Source: Aselliscus stoliczkanus
Lineage: Eukaryota > Chordata > Mammalia > Chiroptera > Hipposideridae
NCBI GenBank assembly: GCA_033961575.1
Contig: CM066740.1
Location: 62,813,213 to 62,877,212, forward strand
Reading direction: 5' to 3'
DNA: 64,000 bases
Below are positions 45,692 to 55,540 of the stretch, piece after piece; the stretch's first letter is position 1, and every line of letters starts with the position of its first letter. The position numbers were made by a program, and so were the translations under genes. Below the pieces are notes generated by a model that was given only the letters and a program-made list of their open reading frames with translations, did no database searches and was not told the origin of the DNA.

Positions 45692-46236
45692 GTCAGACAA
45701 TTAAATTTGTGAACTAATCCTAGAAAAAGTGCTACATCCTCATTGCTGAATATCACTATGGTCACTTTCGAAGTACTTCCGTTGGGAAGCTATGCACTAA
45801 TGCCAGTACCTAGTCTACCCTTCAAAGCAATTTTGGAAGTTTTTTTTTGGAATGGCCCTTGATGTCCTGAAAGTCATCAAAATGTCTTCCTTTCAATATT
45901 TCCTTTATTTTTGGGTAAAGAAAGAAGTCATTGGGGGCCACCTCAGGTGAGTAGGGAGGGTGTCCCAATACAGTGACTTATTTACTAGCTAAAAACTCCC
46001 TCACAGACAGTGCCCTGTGAGCTGGTACATTGTTGTGATGCAAGAGCCACAAATTGTTGGCAAAAAGTTCAGGTTGTTTTCATTTAACTTTTCCACGCAG
46101 CCTTTTCAGCACTTCCAAATAGTTAACTTGGTCAACTGTTTGTCCAATTGGTACAAATTCATAATGAATAATCCCCCTGATATAAAAAAAAAATTAGCAA
46201 CATTATTGCAACAAGTTCGTGAACTTAATTGTCAGT
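45692..46236 (-). mobile_element. Internally deleted mariner
   Basis: Ends GGTCAGACAATTAAATTTGT and, inverted, GGACTGACAATTAAGTTCAC. On the minus strand the transposase C-terminal half is readable with frameshifts and stops (a CVALASQQCTSS-like reading, then the ALFLGLVHKFN end). The N-terminal half is deleted. Same family as the fragment at 1-351. Total length is 545 bp against about 1.3 kb for a full mariner. Confidence 0.82.
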
Positions 46237-46285
46237 CCTTGTAGACTGGGTTTGAATTTCAACTGAACTACCCTTAGCTGTATGA

Positions 46286-46904
46286 TTTTTTTCTTTTTTT
46301 TTGTTTTAAAGATTTTATTGGGGAATTGGGGGAGGGGAACAGTGTTGCGGAATTGGGGAAGGGGACCAGCCAAGTTGTTGTTCTTCAATCTTCGTTGTGG
46401 AGGGTGCCAGTCACCATCTGGCTTCCCATCAGCAGCTCGTGGCCTCTAAGACTTCAAGATGCTGTGTTCAATCTTAGTTGTGGGTGGGCGTAGCCACCAT
46501 CCCATGTGGGAGTTGAACCAGCAGCCTTGTTGTTAAGAGCACATGCTCTATCCTCTGAGCCATCCAGGTGGAAGCTCAGCTCAAGGTGCTGAATTCAGTC
46601 TTAGTTGTGGGTGGACATAGCCACTATCCCATGCAGGAATTGAACCTGGCAGCCTTGTTGTTAAGAGCGCACGCCCTATCCACTGAACCATCTGGGTGGC
46701 AGCTCAGTTCAAGATGCCGAGTTCAATCTTGAGTTGTGGGTGGGCAATCTTGTTGTTACACCAGCTGAGCCATCCTGCCACCTGTTGGCAGCTCAGCTGG
46801 GCGCAGCACTTACTGGCCCATGTGGGAATCAAATCGGCGGCCCTGTTGCTCAGAGCACGCACTCTAAGTCAACTCTTAACCAACTGAGTCACTCGGCCGG
46901 CCCC
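46286..46904 (-). mobile_element. SINE family D, expanded (duplicated module)
   Basis: A 619-bp copy. The middle tRNA-like module appears twice, starting near 46495 (CCACCATCCCATGTGGGAGT) and 46621 (CCACTATCCCATGCAGGAAT), a period of about 126 bp. Other D copies here have one. The head ends GTCACTCGGCCGGCC, only about 35 bp before the ERV LTR. Confidence 0.9.
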
Positions 46905-46939
46905 CCAATATTCTTTCAATACATCTGCTATTATCTTAC

Positions 46940-47241
46940 TGTGGCAGAGAGCTCTAGACAAAGGCTTTCCCGAACCACATGGCCATCTAGACTTCCGCAT
47001 TTAACATTTCCTAATTCCTACCTCACCCGGAGATCAGTCAGAGACTAACACAACACCACGTGCCCTAATAAGGAATCCTAGTTGCTAACCTGGAAACCTC
47101 AGGGTGTATAGCTCGGAGTCCTGTCCGCATCAGGGCTCAGCCTCTGGATATGAATCCGCTGAGCCGGTGCCGGCATCAGGAAATGCTGCTTCCCGCTCTG
47201 GGCCTTGGTGTCCCGTCTCTCTGTCTGAGTATCCCGCAACA
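46940..47241 (+). repeat. 5' LTR of class I ERV
   Basis: Starts TGTGGCAGAGAGC and ends CCCGCAACA. Its 302 bp pair with the 3' LTR at 52284-52583, with about 16-17 substitutions and a small indel counted by eye. The flanks TTAC (46936-46939) and TAAC (52584-52587) may be a 4-bp target duplication with one change, but TAAC also follows this LTR internally, so the exact end is uncertain. Confidence 0.93.
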
Positions 47242-47245
47242 TAAC

Positions 47246-47263
47246 TGGGCGCTCGCCCTGGAT
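47246..47263 (+). promoter_or_regulatory. Primer binding site, tRNA-Pro type
   Basis: TGGGCGCTCGCCCTGGAT resembles the proline-tRNA primer site of gammaretroviruses with about three mismatches. Confidence 0.75.
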
Positions 47264-47460
47264 ACAGAGACGGCGATATTTTCCATCTCCCTTGTCCCGA
47301 GGCCCAGCTCCCCCGGACAAAAGGGGACACGAACTCTACTCGGCACCAGCAGACCCGTCTGTCACTAGGGACCTGTCCCCTGCCAGCCACAGAGGACCAA
47401 CCCGGGAGCACAACGGAACACGGAAGGCTGCGGGAACCAGCTTGGGAGTGCCTCCGGATC

Positions 47461-47472
47461 AGACAGGTAAGG
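47461..47472 (+). promoter_or_regulatory. ERV leader splice donor candidate
   Basis: ACAG followed by GTAAGG, about 200 nt downstream of the primer site, where a retroviral major donor for env mRNA is expected. Confidence 0.5.
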
Positions 47473-47831
47473 ACTCGGCTCCCTTAAGGCAGCCTGTCCA
47501 TCAGCGGACAGAGGGGGAGACTGATCACCTCCTGGAGTCACCTGAGTATCTCGATTTCTGAGAGAAACCGTGATTCCCAGGATCAGAGTGGTGGGTGGAG
47601 AATGAATCTGTCTGAGTCCATGTGAGTGAGACGCAGTCTGTCTACGAAGTGAATGTTGAGTCCCGATCTGCGGGTCCATGGCAAACCTCATATGACTTAG
47701 GATGGTATCACTAACTTGTCTCGTAGGGTTTAGTGATCCGAGTTGGGGGCTTATACCGACCCACCAATTGCTAAGAGGTGCCTGAAATATCCCCGCAAGG
47801 GGAGTGGCCAGAGATGAACAAAGCGAATCTT

Positions 47832-47946
47832 TTTTGTTCTGTTTTGTTTTTTGAGGGCAGTGTCACTGGCCCTCCTATGTGGGACCCGAACCGGGGCCGC
47901 TGGCTTCCCAAGCCAGCACTTAACCACCACGCCACTCGGCCAGTCC
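47832..47946 (-). mobile_element. SINE family A inside ERV leader
   Basis: Flanked by ACAAAGCGAATCTTT near 47818 and ACAAAGTGAATCTTT at 47948, so it inserted after the provirus formed. Confidence 0.94.
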
Positions 47947-48003
47947 GACAAAGTGAATCTTTGAGTGATCGTGTGTTGTGCTCATCTTGGGTGGCTGCCA
48001 TAG

Positions 48004-50050
48004 ATGGGCAACAGAATACCAAGACTCCATTAAGATATATGCTAAAGAATTTTTTTCTTTTTTAAATATTTTATTGGGGAATTGGGGGAGGAGAACCGCA
48101 ATGGGGAATCAGGGAAGGGGAACAGACAAGTTGCTGTCCTTTTGTTCTTCAGTCTAGTTGTGGAGGACGTCGCTTCACTGGCCCATGTTGGTATTATCAT
48201 TGCACTCTTCCTGGGTGAGGCAGATCAGTCGCCAGCCTCTGGATGGCCGGCCGCTCATGGCAACTCACACTGGCTGCCAGCCACTTACTGTAGCTTATGG
48301 CAGCCCACTGCAGCAGGGACTGCAGCCTACGCCATCCCCGGTGACTCATGACAGCCCAGTTCCAGGTTGAGCTGTTGTTCACCATCTTAGCTGTAGAGGG
48401 CAGTGTCACTGGCACTCATATGTGGGATCCGAACCGGGGCCGCTGGCATCCCAAGCCAGCTCTTATCCAACATGCCACTCGGCCGGCCCTGCTAAAGCAT
48501 TTTAAGAAGGGGTACTTGGGGGATTATGGTACTAAGATGACCCCCCAAAACCTCCGCACCTTCTGTGAAACTGATTGGCCATCATTTGGTGTTGAATGGC
48601 CAACAGAGAGAAGCTTTGATAGGACCTCATTTAGAGAGTCTACCTCATCATTATCTGCAGCCCCAGTCACCCCGACCAGTTCCCGTATATCGATTTGTGG
48701 GAGGCCATTGTACTCCCTAGGCCCCCTTGGTTGAGGTCCTGTTTGAAAGATCAAAGTAGGGTTCTTTTAGTCCGAGCTATGGTCCCCTCCCAGAAGCTAT
48801 TGTCCCCTCCTCTGCTTAAGGGCAAAACAAAAGGACCAAAGCCAGTCCTGCCTTCAGACCCGGAGAAGACCCCGCCACCCTATTTGCCTATCTACCCACC
48901 CCTTCCACGCGTTCCTGAGCCACCAACCCAGCCTTCAGTGCCGCCCTCACCGGCCTTACCATCTCTGCCTACTACCCCACTTCCGGACCCTACTGCTACA
49001 CCACCACCTCCAGTCCTGACCCGGTACGGGCCCACAGATAAACAGCCGCAGACAAAGAGCCCTGAGGCTAATGCTCTCCAGTTCCCCTTATGGAAAACCA
49101 GAGGCCCTGTCTACTATGATCAGGATGACCAAATTCAGGGAGGCTGATGCATGTTTGTGTACAAGCCCTTCTCAACCACTGATCTCTTAAATTGGAAAAA
49201 CTATACCCCATCATACACTGAGAAGCCCCAGGCTTTGACTGACCTCCTTCAGTCAACCGTTCAAACGCATCAGCCCACTTGGGCTGATGGTCACCAACTC
49301 CTCGTAACCCTCTTCAACACCGAGGAACGCCGGCGAGTCACCCAGGGAGCCATAAAGTGGCTGGAGGAACATGCCCCACCTGGGACTTTAAACATCCAAC
49401 TGTATGCCCAGAGCCATTTCCCTGAGGAGGACCCCAAATGGGACCCCAATGATGACAGGGACTTCCAGATGCTGGAATGGCATCAAGAAGCCCTTATAGG
49501 AGGCCTGAAGGATGGTAGCAAAAAAGCCATCAATATCACCAAGATCTCTGAAGTCCTCCAGGGACCCGAGGAAAGCCCAAGCCAATTTTATGAAAGATTC
49601 TGTGAAACGTTCCATCTCTACACCCCCTTCAACCCTGAGGCCCTCAAAAATCAGTGGATGGTCAATGCTGCTTTCGTCAGACAGTCCCAGGGCAACATCC
49701 GGTGAAAACTTCAGAAACTGGATGGATTTACTGGCATGAATATCAGTCAGCTACTTGAAGTGGCGACCCATGTCTACGTCGACCGTGACCAAGAAGCTCT
49801 TTGAGAAGCAGATCGGAAGGTGAAGAAAAAGGTGGATTTGCTTGCTGCTGCACTTGTTGAGCGGACTGGGACCCCAGGGCGAAATGCCATTCCAAACCTG
49901 GGACCACCCTAGCGAGGGCAATGTCAGGGGGGACCACCCACCAGGAGACCAAGGCTGGGACAAGACCAATGTACTTACTGCCACCAACGACGCCACTGGA
50001 AAAATGAATGTCCTCAGCAGTTGGGAAGAATGCCAACAGATTCGAACTCC
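48004..50050 (+). pseudogene. gag: ERV gag, degenerate (MA, p12, CA, NC)
   Basis: The likely start at 48004 is ATG GGC AAC (Met-Gly-Asn), giving the N-terminal Gly used for myristoylation of matrix. A frame slip and the family B SINE follow. Matrix resumes near 48537 (TFCETDWPSFGVEWP). The p12-like region is proline-rich and contains a PPPY late-domain motif at 48872-48883. A stop at 49145 separates it from capsid at 49151-49702, which has the major homology region around 49557-49640 (QGPEESPSQFYERF). A second stop at 49703 follows. Nucleocapsid keeps one CCHC zinc knuckle at 49970-50011 (C-X2-C-X4-H-X4-C), as in gammaretroviruses. Matrix is in a different frame from the rest. The gene is dead. 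Confidence 0.88.
48054..48489 (-). mobile_element. SINE family B inside ERV gag
   Basis: TSD TGCTAAAGAATTTT at 48040-48053 against TGCTAAAGCATTTT at 48490-48503. It interrupts the first part of the matrix coding region. Confidence 0.94.
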
Positions 50051-51062
50051 TGGAGGCCAGGTTGAATCACTCATGGCAGTTACCAGCCGCCTCATCAGCC
50101 TCTGAATTCTTAGGGGTGGCAGGTTTCTGCAGGATCTGGATCCCCAACTTCTCCACTATGGCCAAGCCCCTTCACGAAGCCACAAAGGGGGGTGAACGTG
50201 AACCTTTTCTGTAGGAGTCTCCACATAATGAGATTAAACAGGCTCTCACTCGTGCCCCTGGCCTAGGGCTCCCAGACATCACATTTAACTACTAGGGGAT
50301 TGGCACCAGCCAGTGGCCTACCTCTCAAAACAACTTGACTCAGTGGCATTAGGATGGCCACCTTGCCTGAGGGTGCTCGCAGCAATGGTCCTCCTAGTGT
50401 CTGAGGCTGACAAGCTGACTCTGGGTCAGGAATTAACTCCAGGTTCCACTCTCAGTCCGACCCCCATTAGATCATAAGAGACACTATTGGCTTACCAGCT
50501 CCCGAATTGCCAAGTATGAAGGGCTACTGTGTGACAACCCACAAGTCCACTTTGAGATAGTACGGACCCTAAACCCAGCCACTTTACTGCCTATAGGGCC
50601 TGGGCCCCCAGACCATGACTGCATCGAAGTCATGTGTTCTCCAGAAGGCCGGACTTGACTGATCAACCTCTTACAAACCCTGATGTAGACTACTATACTG
50701 ATGGCAGCAGCTACATTCAGGGAAATACGCTGGAAATACATTCAGTTGGTTGGTACACTGTGGTGACTCTACACACTACCATTGAAGTGAAACCCCTCCC
50801 ACAGGGGACCTTAAGGAAATAGGAGATCTAACCTTAAGACAACAGCTTGAGGCCTTAGGGTCTACCCTACAGAACCTCAACCAATGAGTACAGGAGAGGC
50901 TCCCCATCAGCTTAACAATTGAAGTTAATCCCTTCAAGCCTGGGGATTCAGTTTGGGTCAAAGAATGGAACCTCCAGCCCTTAAAACCCCTATAGAGGGG
51001 CCCCTTTACTGTCATTTTGTCTACCCCCACAGCAGTTAAGATTGCAGAGATCACTCTATGGA
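50051..51062 (+). pseudogene. pol: ERV pol remnant (RT connection, RNase H, IN end)
   Basis: Directly after nucleocapsid the sequence jumps to the end of reverse transcriptase at about 50100 ([16 protein letters not shown]). Protease and the catalytic YXDD palm are therefore deleted. RNase H is marked by YTDGSS at 50694-50711, which holds its first catalytic Asp. Nearly all integrase is lost; only its C-terminal domain is visible at about 50930-51060 (PFKPGDSVWV, then a GPFTVILSTPTAVK-like stretch). Several stops and frame changes occur. Confidence 0.85.
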
Positions 51063-51263
51063 TACACCACAGCAGAATTGAAACCTGCAGCTGCTAGCTG
51101 GAACTGCACCTCTGAACCCTCTGAGCCCCTCAGGTTCACTCTCCAAAGGAAGATGGCAATGGTGTTACTGGTCCTTAGGAGGAGATCATCAACCCCACTT
51201 CGGTCACACGGGAAGCTGACCAATCCACACGCGGCTGAAGCTTGAGGAATTCTTCCTTGCAAG

Positions 51264-52250
51264 ATGCATACCCCAAGGACTCTGATCCTTACCTTCACCC
51301 TTTTCTTCCTAGTCAGGGACAGTATCACCACTCCATGCCCTAACTCATCCTTCCAGTCCTTTCGGATAGGGACAACATCTTGGGTAGCATTTGTCTCCTA
51401 CACGTACATGCCTGCCCAATGCTACCAGGGTAAGACTCCTGAGGCTTTTACCTATGCCAACAGATCTTACTGGTCCTACCCCATTCCTCAAAAATCAATA
51501 GCCGACCACAATTGCCCAGGGGTCAAAAAAGCTAACCAGGTTATCTGTTGGACCTGCCATACCCACATCAGATACTCCGATGGGGGAGGCATCCTAGATC
51601 AGGCCCAGGAGGTCCCTTAATGTGGGAGGGCATCAGACCTGGGGGGAAGATGAATGGCCTCCCCAGGGGAGCATCCAGTATTATAGCCCAGCTACTTGGG
51701 CTCAGGACAGGAGTTGGGGATATCGTACCTCCACCTACGTGTTCAACCGTATCATCAGGTTATAGGCTGTTCTAGAAATAATCACCAATGAAGCTGCCAC
51801 AGTTTTAGAGCTCCTCGCTACCCGACAGACCCAGATGCGGGCCATTATTTACCAGAACCGCCTAGCACTGGACTACTTACTGGCTGAAGAAGGTGGCGTC
51901 TGTGGCAAATTCAATCAGTCAGATAGTTGCCTACAGATTGATGACAGTGGCAACAGCACTAATATCAGAAAACTTGCCCATATCCCAGTTCAAAAATGGA
52001 CGGGATGGGACCCTGAGAGCAGATTTGGAGGATGGTTCTCCACCCTGTGGGGTTTAAAGCCTTAATTAGAATCGCCCTCCTGCTCCTTGGAACATGCCTC
52101 CTTTTACCCTGCCTTCTCCCCCTTATCATTCGCTCTACCTCTTCCCTCACAGAGGCCATTGTAGAACATAAAACTTCTGCCAAGGTCCTCTTGTTATGTA
52201 GGTACCAACCCCTCGGCCACCAACCTGTTGAAGAAGATGATGCTCTGTGA
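51264..52250 (+). pseudogene. env: ERV env remnant (SU start and TM)
   Basis: The first 51264-51620 reads as a signal peptide (hydrophobic TLILTFTLFFLV) and the N-terminal part of the surface subunit, ending in a stop. Most of the surface subunit, including any furin site, is missing. The transmembrane subunit is readable from about 51800 ([17 protein letters not shown]), with the CX6-7CC disulfide motif altered to end SC. A frameshift near 52060 precedes a membrane span (RIALLLLGTCLLLPCLLPLI) and a cytoplasmic tail ending at 52248. Defective; gammaretroviral type. Confidence 0.85.
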
Positions 52251-52272
52251 CCCACACATGGGTTCGAGCATC

Positions 52273-52283
52273 AAAAGGGGAAA
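52273..52283 (+). promoter_or_regulatory. ERV polypurine tract
   Basis: AAAAGGGGAAA immediately before the 3' LTR, the expected plus-strand primer of reverse transcription. Confidence 0.9.
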
Positions 52284-52583
52284 TGTGGCAGGGAGCCCTA
52301 GACAAACGCTTTCCCGGACCACATGGCCACCTAGACTTCTGCATTTAACATTTCCTAATTTCTACCTCACCCGGAGACCAGTCAGAAACTAACACAACGC
52401 CACATGCCCTAATAAGGAATCCTAGCTGCTAACCCAGAAACCTCAGGGTGTATAGCTCGGAGTCCTGTCCGCATCAGGGCTCAGCCTCTGGATATGAATC
52501 CGCTGAGCCGGTGCCGGCATCAGGAAACGCTGCTTCCCGCTCTGGGCCTTGGTGTCCCGTCTCTCTGTCCGTATCCCACAACA
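52284..52583 (+). repeat. 3' LTR of class I ERV
   Basis: Starts TGTGGCAGGGAGCC and ends CCCACAACA. Partner of 46940-47241. A CTAATAAGGAATCC stretch in the middle may be the variant polyadenylation signal. Confidence 0.93.
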
Positions 52584-54611
52584 TAACAACTCCTAGTTCC
52601 AGGCTTTGAATGTCAAATTCAAGACTTTGTTTGTCCTTGTTCTTGGCTCCCTCTTTCCCCTTAGGCAGTAGTAGTGTCTTATCTTCTGGTCTGAATAACA
52701 CACGTAAAGGAGGAGTGAAGAAACATGAAGAAACAAAGTAATCAGTACTTGAAATATCATCCCACCACACAAATAAACAAGATAATGAGGAATCAGTTGT
52801 AAGTCATGTGAATGGACTAAATGTTTGACAGGCCAGGAAAGAGTGTGAGTCGGGGGAGCAGGGAAGACTACTTGAGAGGCCATTTGGGAAAGACCTGAGC
52901 AGGTGATATTTGATCTGAGACCTAAGGAACAGAAAATGTAATGCCTGTGAAGTCAGGTAAGGGATGGGGTGGGGGGCGTGAGGGGAGGAGAGGGAGCAAC
53001 GTGTACAGAGCCCCTGGTAAAGAGCACTTAATGCGTTCCAGGTACAGAAAGGCCAGCGCTGAGAGGCCAAGAAGGCAGGTGAGGGTAGGGTGATGTGAGA
53101 ATGACACAGGCAGAGGCCTTGGTAACAAGGGCTTTTGGGGACTCTTAAACAGGGAAGAGAAAGGCCAACATATGCGTTATGAAAAGATCACTCCACAGTG
53201 GCTATTATATAGGAAATGGGTTGGAGAGAAAACCAGTTATAACAGATCGTTTCCACAGTCTGTGAGCTTTGTATGAGAGCAATGACATTGGGATAGAGAA
53301 GTGGACGTACGTAAGGTGCATTTTGGAAGTAAAAGCGACAGTACTTGCCCTTGGCTGGTTGTGGGATGAAGGAAAGGGAGGAACTGAGGAAAATGTACGT
53401 AGCTCCACCAATCCAGCCAAGCTCATTCCCTTGCCAGGAATCCTCTTACCAGTGTGTGTGACTCCTCCCTCCTCAGTTTCCGTGCTGTCTCTCCAGTGAG
53501 GCCCATCCCGTTTCATGTCCTTTGTACACTTACCACCTCCTGGATTTCTTTGTTGACTTGCTTAGTGCCTGTTCCTCCCCTCCCCCACTCCCTAGTAAGT
53601 ACCAACTCCCACTGCCTTATTCCCAGCTGCTGGCCCAGGGCCTGGAATAGTGTCTGGCATTGGGACACTGGGAGGAGCTGGAGAAGAGTTCGCTAAATGA
53701 ATAAATTATGATTAAAAAAACCCAAACAATTTAAACCCAACAGGGGTTTCTGCAGAATTGTTTTCTATAACGTATGTCTGAACACCACTCAGACAGGGAG
53801 ATGCAAGGTTGCAGGGCCACGAGCACCCTATGTGTTCCTGAGGTGCTTGAGGGTGATTGGTAGGAATGAATGTGCAAACACACGTTTTTCTGAGAAGAGG
53901 GGTCATAGCTTTCTTCAGATTTTCAAATGAGTCCTTGACTTCGAAAACAGTTAAGAAATACTGTACTCTTGGCTTGAATATATTCAAGTTTTTCTACAAG
54001 TGTTAGTGGGCCCTGCCCTAATTTATTGCTCAATATTTCCACATCATAAGGGCCTTTCCTAGGATGCTAACTACGAAAAGTTTCTTTCCCAGAACGAGCA
54101 GAGTCTTGCTGAGTAACAGCCACGTCGTAACAGGCACAGGTGCCCACGTGTCAGGCAAGGCGCAGGGTGGCTTCATTCCAGCCCTTTCACATCAAGGGGA
54201 TTGCTGCCAGCCTGAAACAAGAACAGTGACATCTGCTGGCTTTTCTAAGGAACTGCCACCTGAACCAGTTCTCTGGTTACAATTTTGGAAGTATAATCTC
54301 ATCTGACACCAACATATGCTCAAACTGCTTTCCTTTTTAAGCAGAATTTTGAAATGCTCAATGATACACATAGTGATAACATTTCTGATCACAAAATATG
54401 CCAAACATGAAAATGAAAGATTAAATGCAGATGGGGAGAAAAAGGTTTGTAACCACTATTAATGGTTTCTTCTGTGGTCAGAAATGTTAAATGGTTTGGG
54501 AGGAGAAATTTGTCTTTCTCTTTATGATGTCTTAGTTTTGTCTGTTTTTCAGGAGGGTTTTCTCTAACTCAAGATTATTAGTTCCAAAATCATTTTCTGG
54601 TTTGGCTAGAT
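52584..54611. other. Flank with ancient repeats
   Basis: Positions about 52850-53230 (GGTGATATTTGATCTGAGAC, AAAGATCACTCCACAGTGGC) match a widespread ancient mammalian repeat. Around 53600-53700 (GGGCCTGGAATAGTGTCTGG, AAATGAATAAA) is MIR-like. No exon recognised. Confidence 0.45.
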
Positions 54612-54911
54612 CAGGGGTCAGCAAATTGTGGCTCGCGAGCCACATGCGCGGCTCTTTGGGTGTGTTCTGTCTCAAAAGTTTGCTGACCCCTGGAAGAGCC
54701 AATCCTGTCCCTCATGACAATTTAAAAATTATTCAAGTGCCATAAATATATTTTTACATAATCACCATTATATGAATACCCTTTAAAAATTTTATAAATA
54801 TAACTATGATAGTTTTATTTTCATTTTCAATTTTACTTCAGATTCTGCTGCTTGCAAGCCAGTTTCCTGACCCCTGGCGGCTCTTCCATATGAAAAGTTT
54901 GCCGACCCCCG
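54612..54911. mobile_element. hAT-type MITE with nested palindrome
   Basis: CAGGGGTCAGCAAA at 54612 is the exact inverse of TTTGCTGACCCCTG at 54679-54692, giving an 81-bp mini-element. Two further inverted ends occur downstream (TTTCCTGACCCCTGG near 54866 and GTTTGCCGACCCCCGG ending at about 54912). The termini are hAT-like; no transposase is present. Confidence 0.72.
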
Positions 54912-54919
54912 GTCTAGCT

Positions 54920-55538
54920 CTTTAGCCCATTGTTTTTGTTTTTTATCAGATGGGATAGGTAAGGTATGGGGCTCTATCTTTTAGGATTGGGTTAAGTTGC
55001 AGGTGACAAGAAACAAAATAACAGTGGCTTAAACAAGATGGAGGTTTATTTCTCTCTCATTTAAAAGACCAGTCAGATGGTTCAAGCTGCTGTGGATGGT
55101 GCTCTTGAATGGGAAGGGCAGGGTTCATACAGCACGTGTTCCTGGGGCTGATGGCCCAAGACTGTGGCGTCCAAGTTTCAGGCAGCAGGAAAAGGAGGGA
55201 AATGAGAAGGGAGTACAGCTTTGGACCCCTGGGGAAGTTCTCAGAAGTTACCCAACACTTTCACTTACCCAATGAATCCAAAGGTAGCCACACAGCCACT
55301 CCCAGCTCTAAGAGAAACTGAGAAATATAGTTTTTATTCAAGAGGCGATGAGCAGCAAAAATAAAAAGGATGCTGGGGGGCAACTAGCCATTTCTGCCAC
55401 AGGTTACCCCTTTGACAAATGCAAAGGCACCCTTCTTAGCACACAGGGTGATACATTCATGCCGAAGCCCTCTCCCTTTACTGCAGTCAGCTCAAATCCA
55501 GGACATCTGGACGAATGTGAGTTCTCATACGGAACAAA
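54920..55538. repeat. Old unnamed repeat and flank
   Basis: Positions 54980-55200 (AACAGTGGCTTAAACAAGAT, GGTTTATTTCTCTCTCATTT) match an ancient mammalian repeat; a second piece of the same family lies near 58520-58620. No gene seen. Confidence 0.45.
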
Positions 55539-55540
55539 TA

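Larger units (their letters stand above)
46940..52583 (+). mobile_element. Gammaretrovirus-like ERV, defective provirus
   Basis: A 5.6-kb element in the order LTR, tRNA-Pro type primer site, leader, gag, pol remnant, env remnant, polypurine tract, LTR. Two SINEs (about 550 bp together) interrupt the leader and early gag, leaving about 5.1 kb against 8-9 kb for a complete gammaretrovirus. Protease, most reverse transcriptase and most integrase are missing. All genes carry stops or frameshifts. Confidence 0.92.

Noticed and set aside
48695..49147. 150-codon proline-rich frame as a host gene
   Set aside because: It is the p12-like part of the ERV gag, between matrix and capsid remnants.
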